A stretch of DNA of 64,000 bases from Limanda limanda (lineage: Eukaryota; Chordata; Actinopteri; Pleuronectiformes; Pleuronectidae), in assembly GCF_963576545.1 (NCBI RefSeq), contig NW_026870406.1:124001-188000 (forward strand), given 5' to 3'. This document shows positions 8,864 through 21,100 of the stretch, piece by piece; position 1 is the stretch's first letter; each line of letters begins with the position of its first letter. Made by a program: the position numbers and the translations under genes. The notes under the pieces were generated by a model. The model searched no databases, was not told where the DNA came from, and was given only the letters and a program-made list of their open reading frames with translations.

Positions 8864-11800
8864 GATATTCTTGAATAACTTTTTTTGTGAAGGTCGGAGA
8901 GACTTGCAAGTAGGCTCTACCCCCACTAAATGGGGTAGCGCGCATCGATCGGTACCATCCTTGAGCTTCTCCGACTTTCGGAAGGGTTAGGGTTAGGGTT
9001 AGGGATGAAAGCACATAGGAGAAAGAGATATTCTTGAATAACTTTTTTTGTGAAGGTCGGAGAGACTTGGAAAGTGGTTGCATCTGGACTAATTTGGGTC
9101 CTGCGGATCGATTGGTACCATGCCCGAGCTTGTACGACCTTCGGAAGAGGTCGACCGACGAAATTCCCCCAAATCTGAGGAGATATTCTTGAATAACTTT
9201 TTTTGTGAAGGTCGGAGAGACTTGCAAGTAGGCTCTACCCCCACTAAATGGGGTAGCGCGCATCGATCGGTACCATCCTTGAGCTTCTCCGACTTTCGGA
9301 AGGGTTAGGGTTAGGGTTAGGGATGAAAGCACATAGGAGAAAGAGATATTCTTGAATAACTTTTTTTGTAAAGGTCGGAGAGACTTGGAAAGTTGTTGCA
9401 TCTGGACTAATTTGGGTCCTGCGGATCGATTGGTACCATCCCCGAGCTTGTACGACCTTCGGAAGAGGTCGACCGACGAAATTCCCCCAAATCTGAGGAG
9501 ATATTCTTGAATAACTTTTTTTGTGAAGGTCGGAGAGACTTGCAAGTAGGCTCTACCCCCACTAAATGGGGTTGCACGCATCGATCGGTACCATCCTTGA
9601 GCTTCTCCGACTTTCGGAAGGGTTAGGGTTAGGGATGAAAGCACATAGGAGAAAGAGATATTCTTGAATAACTTTTTTTGTGAAGGTCGGAGAGACTTGC
9701 AAGTAGGCTCTACCCCCACTAAATGGGGTAGCGCGCATCGATCGGTACCATCCTTGAGCTTCTCCGACTTTCGGAAGGGTTAGGGTTAGGGTTAGGGATG
9801 AAAGCACATAGGAGAAAGAGATATTCTTGAATAACTTTTTTTGTGAAGGTCGGAGAGACTTGGAAAGTGGTTGCATCTGGACTAATTTGGGTCCTGCGGA
9901 TCGATTGGTACCATCCCCGAGCTTGTACGACCTTCGGAAGAGGTCGACCGACGAAATTCCCCCAAATCTGAGGAGATATTCTTGAATAACTTTTTTTGTG
10001 AAGGTCGGAGAGACTTGCAAGTAGGCTCTACCCCCACTAAATGGGGTTGCGCGCATCGATCGGTACCATCCTTGAGCTTCTCCGACTTTCGGAAGGGTTA
10101 GGGTTAGGGTTAGGGATGAAAGCACATAGGAGAAAGAGATATTCTTGAATAACTTTTTTTGTGAAGGTCGGAGAGACTTGGAAAGTGGTTGCATCTGGAC
10201 TAATTTGGGTCCTGCGGATCGATTGGTACCATCCCCGAGCTTGTACGACCTTCGGAAGAGGTCGACCGACGAAATTCCCCCAAATCTGAGGAGATATTCT
10301 TGAATAACTTTTTTTGTGAAGGTCGGAGAGACTTGCAAGTAGGCTCTACCCCCACTAAATGGGGTTGCGCGCATCGATCGGTACCATCCTTGAGCTTCTC
10401 CGACTTTCGGAAGGGTTAGGGTTAGGGTTAGGGATGAAAGCACATAGGAGAAAGAGATATTCTTGAATAACTTTTTTTGTAAAGGTCGGAGAGACTTGCA
10501 AGTAGGCTCTACCCCCACTAAATGGGGTAGCGCGCATCGATCGGTACCATCTTTGAGCTTCTCCGACTTTCGGAAGGGTTAGGGTTAGGGTTAGGGATGA
10601 AAGCACATAGGAGAAAGAGATATTCTTGAATAACTTTTTTTGTGAAGGTCGGAGAGACTTGCAAGTAGGCTTTACCCCCACTAAATGGGGTAGCGCGCAT
10701 CGATCGGTACCATCCTTGAGCTTCTCCGACTTTCGGAAGGGTTAGGGTTAGGGTTAGGGATGAAAGCACATAGGAGAAAGAGATATTCTTGAATAACTTT
10801 TTTTGTGAAGGTCGGAGAGACTTGGAAAGTGGTTGCATCTGGACTAATTTGGGTCCTGCGGATCGATTGGTACCATGCCCGAGCTTGTACGACCTTCGGA
10901 AGAGGTCGACCGACGAAATTCCCCCAAATCTGAGGAGATATTCTTGAATAACTTTTTTTGTGAAGGTCGGAGAGACTTGCAAGTAGGCTCTACCCCCACT
11001 AAATGGGGTAGCGCGCATCGATCGGTACCATCCTTGAGCTTCTCCGACTTTCGGAAGGGTTAGGGTTAGGGTTAGGGATGAAAGCACATAGGAGAAAGAG
11101 ATATTCTTAAATAACTTTTTTTGTAAAGGTCGGAGAGACTTGGAAAGTGGTTGCATCTGGACTAATTTGGGTCCTGCAGATCGATTGGTACCATCCCCGA
11201 GCTTGTACGACCTTCGGAAGAGGTCGACCGACGAAATTCCCCCAAATCTGAGGAGATATTCTTGAATAACTTTTTTTGTGAAGGTCGGAGAGACTTGCAA
11301 GTAGGCTCTACCCCCACTAAATGGGGTTGCGCGCATCGATCGGTACCATCCTTGAGCTTCTCCGACTTTCGGAAGGGTTAGGGTTAGGGTTAGGGATGAA
11401 AGCACATAGGAGAAAGAGATATTCTTGAATAACTTTTTTTGTGAAGGTCGGAGAGACTTGCAAGTAGGCTCTACCCCCACTAAATGGGGTAGCGCGCATC
11501 GATCGGTACCATCCTTGAGCTTCTCCGACTTTCGGAAGGGTTAGGGTTAGGGTTAGGGATGAAAGCACATAGGAGAAAGAGATATTCTTGAATAACTTTT
11601 TTTGTGAAGGTCGGAGAGACTTGGAAAGTGGTTGCATCTGGACTAATTTGGGTCCTGCGGATCGATTGGTACCATCCCCGAGCTTGTACGACCTTCGGAA
11701 GAGGTCGACCGACGAAATTCCCCCAAATCTGAGGAGATATTCTTGAATAACTTTTTTTGTGAAGGTCGGAGAGACTTGCAAGTAGGCTCTACCCCCACTA

Positions 11801-14800
11801 AATGGGGTTGCGCGCATCGATCGGTACCATCCTTGAGCTTCTCCGACTTTCGGAAGGGTTAGGGTTAGGGTTAGGGATGAAAGCACATAGGAGAAAGAGA
11901 TATTCTTGAATAACTTTTTTTGTGAAGGTCGGAGAGACTTGCAAGTAGGCTCTACTCCCACTAAATGGGGTAGCGCGCATCGATCGGTACCATCCTTGAG
12001 CTTCTCCGACTTTCGGAAGGGTTAGGGTTAGGGTTAGGGATGAAAGCACATAGGAGAAAGAGATATTCTTGAATAACTTTTTTTGTGAAAGTCGGAGAGA
12101 CTTGCAAGTAGGCTCTACCCCCACTAAATGGGGTAGCGCGCATCGATCGGTACCATCCTTGAGCTTCTCCGACTTTCGGAAGGGTTAGGGTTAGGGTTAG
12201 GGATGAAAGCACATAGGAAAAAGAGATATTCTTGAATAACTTTTTTTGTGAAGGTCGGAGAGACTTGCAAGTAGGCTCTACCCCCACTAAATGGGGTAGC
12301 GCGCATCGATCGGTACCATCTTTGAGCTTCTCCGACTTTCGGAAGGGTTAGGGTTAGGGTTAGGGATGAAAGCACATAGGAGAAAGAGATATTCTTGAAT
12401 AACTTTTTTTGTGAAGGTCGGAGAGACTTGCAAGTAGGCTCTACCCCCACTAAATGGGGTAGCGCGCATCGATCGGTACCATCCTTGAGCTTCTCCGACT
12501 TTCGGAAGGGTTAGGGTTAGGGTTAGGGATGAAAGCACATAGGAGAAAGAGATATTCTTGAATAACTTTTTTTGTGAAGGTCGGAGAGACTTGGAAAGTG
12601 GTTGCATCTGGACTAATTTGGGTCCTGCGGATCGATTGGTACCATGCCCGAGCTTGTACGACCTTCGGAAGAGGTCGACCGACGAAATTCCCCCAAATCT
12701 GAGGAGATATTCTTGAATAACTTTTTTTGTGAAGGTCGGAGAGACTTGCAAGTAGGCTCTACCCCCACTAAATGGGGTAGCGCGCATCGATCGGTACCAT
12801 CCTTGAGCTTCTCCGACTTTCGGAAGGGTTAGGGTTAGGGTTAGGGATGAAAGCACATAGGAGAAAGAGATATTCTTGAATAACTTTTTTTGTAAAGGTC
12901 GGAGAGACTTGGAAAGTGGTTGCATCTGGACTAATTTGGGTCCTGCGGATCGATTGGTACCATCCCCGAGCTTGTACGACCTTCGGAAGAGGTCGACCGA
13001 CGAAATTCCCCCAAATCTGAGGAGATATTCTTGAATAACTTTTTTTGTGAAGGTCGGAGAGACTTGCAAGTAGGCTCTACCCCCACTAAATGGGGTTGCA
13101 CGCATCGATCGGTACCATCCTTGAGCTTCTCCGACTTTCGGAAGGGTTAGGGTTAGGGATGAAAGCACATAGGAGAAAGAGATATTCTTGAATAACTTTT
13201 TTTGTGAAGGTCGGAGAGACTTGCAAGTAGGCTCTACCCCCACTAAATGGGGTAGCGCGCATCGATCGGTACCATCCTTGAGCTTCTCCGACTTTCGGAA
13301 GGGTTAGGGTTAGGGTTAGGGATGAAAGCACATAGGAGAAAGAGATATTCTTGAATAACTTTTTTTGTGAAGGTCGGAGAGACTTGGAAAGTGGTTGCAT
13401 CTGGACTAATTTGGGTCCTGCGGATCGATTGGTACCATCCCCGAGCTTGTACGACCTTCGGAAGAGGTCGACCGACGAAATTCCCCCAAATCTGAGGAGA
13501 TATTCTTGAATAACTTTTTTTGTGAAGGTCGGAGAGACTTGCAAGTAGGCTCTACCCCCACTAAATGGGGTTGCGCGCATCGATCGGTACCATCCTTGAG
13601 CTTCTCCGACTTTCGGAAGGGTTAGGGTTAGGGTTAGGGATGAAAGCACATAGGAGAAAGAGATATTCTTGAATAACTTTTTTTGTGAAGGTCGGAGAGA
13701 CTTGCAAGTAGGCTCTACTCCCACTAAATGGGGTAGCGCGCATCGATCGGTACCATCCTTGAGCTTCTCCGACTTTCGGAAGGGTTAGGGTTAGGGTTAG
13801 GGATGAAAGCACATAGGAGAAAGAGATATTCTTGAATAACTTTTTTTGTGAAGGTCGGAGAGACTTGCAAGTAGGCTCTACCCCCACTAAATGGGGTAGC
13901 GCGCATCGATCGGTACCATCCTTGAGCTTCTCCGACTTTCGGAAGGGTTAGGGTTAGGGTTAGGGATGAAAGCACATAGGAGAAAGAGATATTCTTGAAT
14001 AACTTTTTTTGTGAAGGTCGGAGAGACTTGCAAGTAGGCTCTACCCCCACTAAATGGGGAAGCGCGCATCGATCGGTACCATCCTTGAGCTTCTCCGACT
14101 TTCGGAAGGGTTAGGGTTAGGGTTAGGGATGAAAGCACATAGGAGAAAGAGATATTCTTGAATAACTTTTTTTGTGAAGGTCGGAGAGACTTGGAAAGTG
14201 GTTGCATCTGGACTAATTTGGGTCCTGCGGATCGATTGGTACCATGCCCGAGCTTGTACGACCTTCGGAAGAGGTCGACCGACGAAATTCCCCCAAATCT
14301 GAGGAGATATTCTTGAATAACTTTTTTTGTGAAGGTCGGAGAGACTTGCAAGTAGGCTCTACCCCCACTAAATGGGGTAGCGCGCATCGATCGGTACCAT
14401 CCTTGAGCTTCTCCGACTTTCGGAAGGGTTAGGGTTAGGGTTAGGGATGAAAGCACATAGGAGAAAGAGATATTCTTGAATAACTTTTTTTGTGAAGGTC
14501 GGAGAGACTTGCAAGTAGGCTCTACCCCCACTAAATGGGGTAGCGCGCATCGATCGGTACCATCCTTGAGCTTCTCCGACTTTCGGAAGGGTTAGGGTTA
14601 GGGTTAGGGATGAAAGCACATAGGAGAAAGAGATATTCTTGAATAACTTTTTTTGTGAAGGTCGGAGAGACTTGGAAAGTGGTTGCATCTGGACTAATTT
14701 GGGTCCTGCGGATCGATTGGTACCATCCCCGAGCTTGTACGACCTTCGGAAGAGGTCGACCGACGAAATTCCCCCAAATCTGAGGAGATATTCTTGAATA

Positions 14801-15155
14801 ACTTTTTTTGTGAAGGTCGGAGAGACTTGCAGGTAGGCTCTACCCCCACTAAATGGGGTAGCGCGCATCGATCGGTACCATCCTTGAGCTTCTCCGACTT
14901 TCGGAAGGGTTAGGGTTAGGGTTAGGGATGAAAGCACATAGGAGAAAGAGATATTCTTGAATAACTTTTTTTGTGAAGGTCGGAGAGACTTGCAAGTAGG
15001 CTCTACCCCCACTAAATGGGGTAGCGCGCATCGATCGGTACCATCCTTGAGCTTCTCCGACTTTCGGAAGGGTTAGGGTTAGGGTTAGGGATGAAAGCAC
15101 ATAGGAGAAAGAGATATTCTTGAATAACTTTTTTTGTGAAGGTCGGAGAGACTTG
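8538..15155 (+). repeat. Duplicated segment, left copy (offset 45,171 to 53,709-60,326)
   Basis: The monomer order is identical to that of 53,709-60,326, and rare variants recur at exactly +45,171: gcacgc (9,576 and 54,747; 13,100 and 58,271), aggaaaaag (12,219 and 57,390), ggggaagcg (14,060 and 59,231) and gcaggtagg (14,832 and 60,003). I noticed only a few single-base differences: 9,394, 10,672, 12,090, 14,421 and 14,710. The match ends inside the shared core at 15,113-15,155, after which this copy continues as A and the other as B. Confidence 0.93.
10619..12387 (+). repeat. 11-mer higher-order repeat, 1,769 bp, dispersed copy 3
   Basis: It has the same 8A+3B order as 5,326-8,863, but is separated from those by a 1,755-bp stretch (8,864-10,618) with a different order and one short A unit. 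It carries the ctactccc A variant at the same place in the cycle. It lacks the ctttggaag and ctaaataagg markers, so it is an older copy than the 5.3-8.9 kb pair. Confidence 0.88.
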
Positions 15156-15601
15156 CAAGTAGGCTCTACCCCCACTAAATGGGGTAGCGCGCATCGATCG
15201 GTACCATCCTTGAGCTTCTCCGACTTTCGGAAGGGTTAGGGTTAGGGTTAGGGATGAAAGCACATAGGAGAAAGAGATATTCTTGAATAACTTTTTTTGT
15301 GAAGGTCGGAGAGACTTGCAAGTAGGCTCTACCCCCACTAAATGGGGTAGCGCGCATCGATCGGTACCATCTTTGAGCTTCTCCGACTTTCGGAAGGGTT
15401 AGGGTTAGGGTTAGGGATGAAAGCACATAGGAGAAAGAGATATTCTTAAATAACTTTTTTTGTGAAGGTCGGAGAGACTTGCAAGTAGGCTCTACCCCCA
15501 CTAAATGGGGTAGCGCGCATCGATCGGTACCATCCTTGAGCTTCTCCGACTTTCGGAAGGGTTAGGGTTAGGGTTAGGGATGAAAGCACATAGGAGAAAG
15601 A

Positions 15602-16237
15602 GATATTCTTGAATAACTTTTTTTGTGAAGGTCGGAGAGACTTGGAAAGTGGTTGCATCTGGACTAATTTGGGTCCTGCGGATCGATTGGTACCATGCCC
15701 GAGCTTGTACGACCTTCGGAAGAGGTCGACCGACGAAATTCCCCCAAATCTGAGGAGATATTCTTGAATAACTTTTTTTGTGAAGGTCGGAGAGACTTGC
15801 AAGTAGGCTCTACCCCCACTAAATGGGGTAGCGCGCATCGATCGGTACCATCCTTGAGCTTCTCCGACTTTTGGAAGGGTTAGGGTTAGGGTTAGGGATG
15901 AAAGCACATAGGAGAAAGAGATATTCTTGAATAACTTTTTTTGTAAAGGTCGGAGAGACTTGGAAAGTGGTTGCATCTGGACTAATTTGGGTCCTGCGGA
16001 TCGATTGGTACCATCCCCGAGCTTGTACGACCTTCGGAAGAGGTCGACCGACGAAATTCCCCCAAATCTGAGGAGATATTCTTGAATAACTTTTTTTGTG
16101 AAGGTCGGAGAGACTTGCAAGTAGGCTCTACCCCCACTAAATGGGGTTGCGCGCATCGATCGGTACCATCCTTGAGCTTCTCCGACTTTCGGAAGGGTTA
16201 GGGTTAGGGTTAGGGATGAAAGCACATAGGAGAAAGA
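15602..16237 (+). repeat. 636-bp tandem duplication (BABA), copy 1
   Basis: Two BA dimers, the first with the ATG-bearing B. The A unit after that B has the rare gacttttgg change (T at 15,872), which recurs exactly 636 bp later. The unit was therefore duplicated recently as a four-monomer block. Confidence 0.92.
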
Positions 16238-16873
16238 GATATTCTTGAATAACTTTTTTTGTGAAGGTCGGAGAGACTTGGAAAGTGGTTGCATCTGGAC
16301 TAATTTGGGTCCTGCGGATCGATTGGTACCATGCCCGAGCTTGTACGACCTTCGGAAGAGGTCGACCGACGAAATTCCCCCAAATCTGAGGAGATATTCT
16401 TGAATAACTTTTTTTGTGAAGGTCGGAGAGACTTGCAAGTAGGCTCTACCCCCACTAAATGGGGTAGCGCGCATCGATCGGTACCATCCTTGAGCTTCTC
16501 CGACTTTTGGAAGGGTTAGGGTTAGGGTTAGGGATGAAAGCACATAGGAGAAAGAGATATTCTTGAATAACTTTTTTTGTAAAGGTCGGAGAGACTTGGA
16601 AAGTGGTTGCATCTGGACTAATTTGGGTCCTGCGGATCGATTGGTACCATCCCCGAGCTTGTACGACCTTCGGAAGAGGTCGACCGACGAAATTCCCCCA
16701 AATCTGAGGAGATATTCTTGAATAACTTTTTTTGTGAAGGTCGGAGAGACTTGCAAGTAGGCTCTACCCCCACTAAATGGGGTTGCGCGCATCGATCGGT
16801 ACCATCCTTGAGCTTCTCCGACTTTCGGAAGGGTTAGGGTTAGGGTTAGGGATGAAAGCACATAGGAGAAAGA
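16238..16873 (+). repeat. 636-bp tandem duplication (BABA), copy 2
   Basis: Same order and same rare T (16,508) as the preceding copy. With copy 1 it forms a run of four BA dimers, which produces a long stop-free minus-strand frame because 318 is a multiple of three. Confidence 0.92.
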
Positions 16874-17517
16874 GATATTCTTGAATAACTTTTTTTGTGA
16901 AGGTCGGAGAGACTTGCAAGTAGGCTCTACCCCCACTAAATGGGGTAGCGCGCATCGATCGGTACCATCCTTGAGCTTCTCCGACTTTCGGAAGGGTTAG
17001 GGTTAGGGTTAGGGATGAAAGCACATAGGAGAAAGAGATATTCTTGAATAACTTTTTTTGTGAAGGTCGGAGAGACTTGGAAAGTGGTTGCATCTGGACT
17101 AATTTGGGTCCTGCGGATCGATTGGTACCATCCCCGAGCTTGTACGACCTTCGGAAGAGGTCGACCGACGAAATTCCCCCAAATCTGAGGAGATATTCTT
17201 GAATAACTTTTTTTGTGAAGGTCGGAGAGACTTGCAAGTAGGCTCTACCCCCACTAAATGGGGTTGCGCACATCGATCGGTACCATCCTTGAGCTTCTCC
17301 GACTTTCGGAAGGGTTAGGGTTAGGGTTAGGGATGAAAGCACATAGGAGAAAGAGATATTCTTGAATAACTTTTTTTGTGAAGGTCGGAGAGACTTGCAA
17401 GTAGGCTCTACTCCCACTAAATGGGGTAGCGCGCATCGATCGGTACCATCCTTGAGCTTCTCCGACTTTCGGAAGGGTTAGGGTTAGGGTTAGGGATGAA
17501 AGCACATAGGAGAAAGA

Positions 17518-17681
17518 GATATTCTTAAAATAACTTTTTTTGTGAAGGTCGGAGAGACTTGCAAGTAGGCTCTACCCCCACTAAATGGGGTAGCGCGCAT
17601 CGATCGGTACCATCCTTGAGCTTCTCCGACTTTCGGAAGGGTTAGGGTTAGGGTTAGGGATGAAAGCACATAGGAGAAAGA
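17518..17681 (+). repeat. A monomer with a 1-bp insertion (164 bp)
   Basis: The core reads gatattcttaaaataac instead of gatattcttgaataac: a G-to-A change plus one extra A near 17,527-17,530. It is the only non-hexamer length change I found in the window. It also breaks the reading frames seen in other A pairs. Confidence 0.9.
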
Positions 17682-18162
17682 GATATTCTTGAATAACTTT
17701 TTTTGTGAAGGTCGGAGAGACTTGCAAGTAGGCTCTACCCCCACTAAATGGGGTAGCGCGCATCGATCGGTACCATCCTTGAGCTTCTCCGACTTTCGGA
17801 AGGGTTAGGGTTAGGGTTAGGGATGAAAGCACATAGGAGAAAGAGATATTCTTGAATAACTTTTTTTGTGAAGGTCGGAGAGACTTGGAAAGTGGTTGCA
17901 TCTGGACTAATTTGGGTCCTGCGGATCGATTGGTACCATGCCCGAGCTTGTACGACCTTCGGAAGAGGTCGACCGACGAAATTCCCCCAAATCTGAGGAG
18001 ATATTCTTGAATAACTTTTTTTGTGAAGGTCGGAGAGACTTGCAAGTAGGCTCTACCCCCACTAAATGGGGTAGCGCGCATCGATCGGTACCATCCTTGA
18101 GCTTCTCCGACTTTCGGAAGGGTTAGGGTTAGGGTTAGGGATGAAAGCACATAGGAGAAAGA

Positions 18163-21100
18163 GATATTCTTGAATAACTTTTTTTGTGAAGGTCGGAGAG
18201 ACTTGCAAGTAGGCTCTACCCCCACTAAATGGGGTAGCGCGCATCGATCGGTACCATCCTTGAGCTTCTCCGACTTTCGGAAGGGTTAGGGTTAGGGTTA
18301 GGGATGAAAGCACATAGGAGAAAGAGATATTCTTGAATAACTTTTTTTGTGAAGGTCGGAGAGACTTGGAAAGTGGTTGCATCTGGACTAATTTGGGTCC
18401 TGCGGATCGATTGGTACCATGCCCGAGCTTGTACGACCTTCGGAAGAGGTCGACCGACGAAATTCCCCCAAATCTGAGGAGATATTCTTGAATAACTTTT
18501 TTTGTGAAGGTCGGAGAGACTTGCAAGTAGGCTCTACCCCCACTAAATGGGGTAGCGCGCATCGATCGGTACCATCCTTGAGCTTCTCCGACTTTCGGAA
18601 GGGTTAGGGTTAGGGTTAGGGATGAAAGCACATAGGAGAAAGAGATATTCTTGAATAACTTTTTTTGTAAAGGTCGGAGAGACTTGGAAAGTGGTTGCAT
18701 CTGGACTAATTTGGGTCCTGCGGATCGATTGGTACCATCCCCGAGCTTGTACGACCTTCGGAAGAGGTCGACCGACGAAATTCCCCCAAATCTGAGGAGA
18801 TATTCTTGAATAACGTTTTTTGTGAAGGTCGGAGAGACTTGCAAGTAGGCTCTACCCCCACTAAATGGGGTTGCGCGCATCGATCGGTACCATCCTTGAG
18901 CTTCTCCGACTTTCGGAAGGGTTAGGGTTAGGGTTAGGAATGAAAGCACATAGGAGAAAGAGATATTCTTGAATAACTTTTTTTGTGAAGGTCGGAGAGA
19001 CTTGCAAGTAGGCTCTACCCCCACTAAATGGGGTAGCGCGCATCGATCGGTACCATCCTTGAGCTTCTCCGACTTTCGGAAGGGTTAGGGTTAGGGTTAG
19101 GGATGAAAGCACATAGGAGAAAGAGATATTCTTGAATAACTTTTTTTGTGAAGGTCGGAGAGACTTGCAAGTAGGCTCTACCCCCACTAAATGGGGTAGC
19201 GCGCATCGATCGGTACCATCCTTGAGCTTCTCCGACTTTCGGAAGGGTTAGGGTTAGGGTTAGGGATGAAAGCACATAGGAGAAAGAAATATTCTTGAAT
19301 AACTTTTTTTGTGAAGGTCGGAGAGACTTGAAAAGTGGTTGCATCTGGACTAATTTGGGTCCTGCGGATCGATTGGTACCATCCCCGAGCTTGTACGACC
19401 TTCGGAAGAGGTCGACCGACGAAATTCCCCCAAATCTGAGGAGATATTCTTGAATAACTTTTTTTGTGAAGGTCGGAGAGACTTGCAAGTAGGCTCTACC
19501 CCCACTAAATGGGGTTGCGCGCATCGATCGGTACCATCTTTGAGCTTCTCCGACTTTCGGAAGGGTTAGGGTTAGGGTTAGGGATGAAAGCACATAGGAG
19601 AAAGAGATATTCTTGAATAACTTTTTTTGTGAAGGTCGGAGAGACTTGCAAGTAGGCTCTACCCCCACTAAATGGGGTAGCGCGCATCGATCAGTACCAT
19701 CCTTGAGCTTCTCCGACTTTCGGAAGGGTTAGGGTTAGGGTTAGGGATGAAAGCACATAGGAGAAAGAGATATTCTTGAATAACTTTTTTTGTGAAGGTC
19801 GGAGAGACTTGAAAAGTGGTTGCATCTGGACTAATTTGGGTCCTGCAGATCGATTGGTACCATCCCCGAGCTTGTACGACCTTCGGAAGAGGTCGACCGA
19901 CGAAATTCCCCCAAATCTGAGGAGATATTCTTGAATAACTTTTTTTGTGAAGGTCGGAGAGACTTGCAAGTAGGCTCTACCCCCACTAAATAGGGTTGCG
20001 CGCATCGATCGGTACCATCCTTGAGCTTCTCCGACTTTCGGAAGGGTTAGGGTTAGGGTTAGGGATGAAAGCACATAGGAGAAAGAGATATTCTTGAATA
20101 ACTTTTTTTGTGAAGGTCGGAGAGACTTGCAAGTAGGCTCTACTCCCACTAAATGGGGTAGCGCGCATCGATCGGTACCATCCTTGAGCTTCTCCGACTT
20201 TCGGAAGGGTTAGGGTTAGGGTTAGGGATGAAAGCACATAGGAGAAAGAGATATTCTTGAATAACTTTTTTTGTGAAGGTCGGAGAGACTTGGAAAGTGG
20301 TTGCATCTGGACTAATTTGGGTCCTGCGGATCGATTGGTACCATCCCCGAGCTTGTACGACCTTCGGAAGAGGTCGACCGACGAAATTCCCCCAAATCTG
20401 AGGAGATATTCTTGAATAACTTTTTTTGTGAAGGTCGGAGAGACTTGCAAGTAGGCTCTACCCCCACTAAATAGGGTTGCGCGCATCGATCGGTACCATC
20501 CTTGAGCTTCTCCGACTTTCGGAAGGGTTAGGGTTAGGGTTAGGGATGAAAGCACATAGGAGAAAGAGATATTCTTGAATAACTTTTTTTGTGAAGGTCG
20601 GAGAGACTTGCAAGTAGGCTCTACTCCCACTAAATGGGGTAGCGCGCATCGATCGGTACCATCCTTGAGCTTCTCCGACTTTCGGAAGGGTTAGGGTTAG
20701 GGTTAGGGATGAAAGCACATAGGAGAAAGAGATATTCTTGAATAACGTTTTTTGTGAAGGTCGGAGAGACTTGCAAGTAGGCTCTACCCCCACTAAATGG
20801 GGTAGCGCGCATCGATCGGTACCATCCTTGAGCTTCTCCGACTTTCGGAAGGGTTAGGGTTAGGGTTAGGGATGAAAGCACATAGGAGAAAGAGATATTC
20901 TTGAATAACTTTTTTTGTGAAGGTCGGAGAGACTTGCAAGTAGGCTCTACCCCCACTAAATGGGGTAGCGCGCATCGATCGGTACCATCCTTGAGCTTCT
21001 CCGACTTTCGGAAGGGTTAGGGTTAGGGTTAGGGATGAAAGCACATAGGAGAAAGAGATATTCTTGAATAACTTTTTTTGTGAAGGTCGGAGAGACTTGG

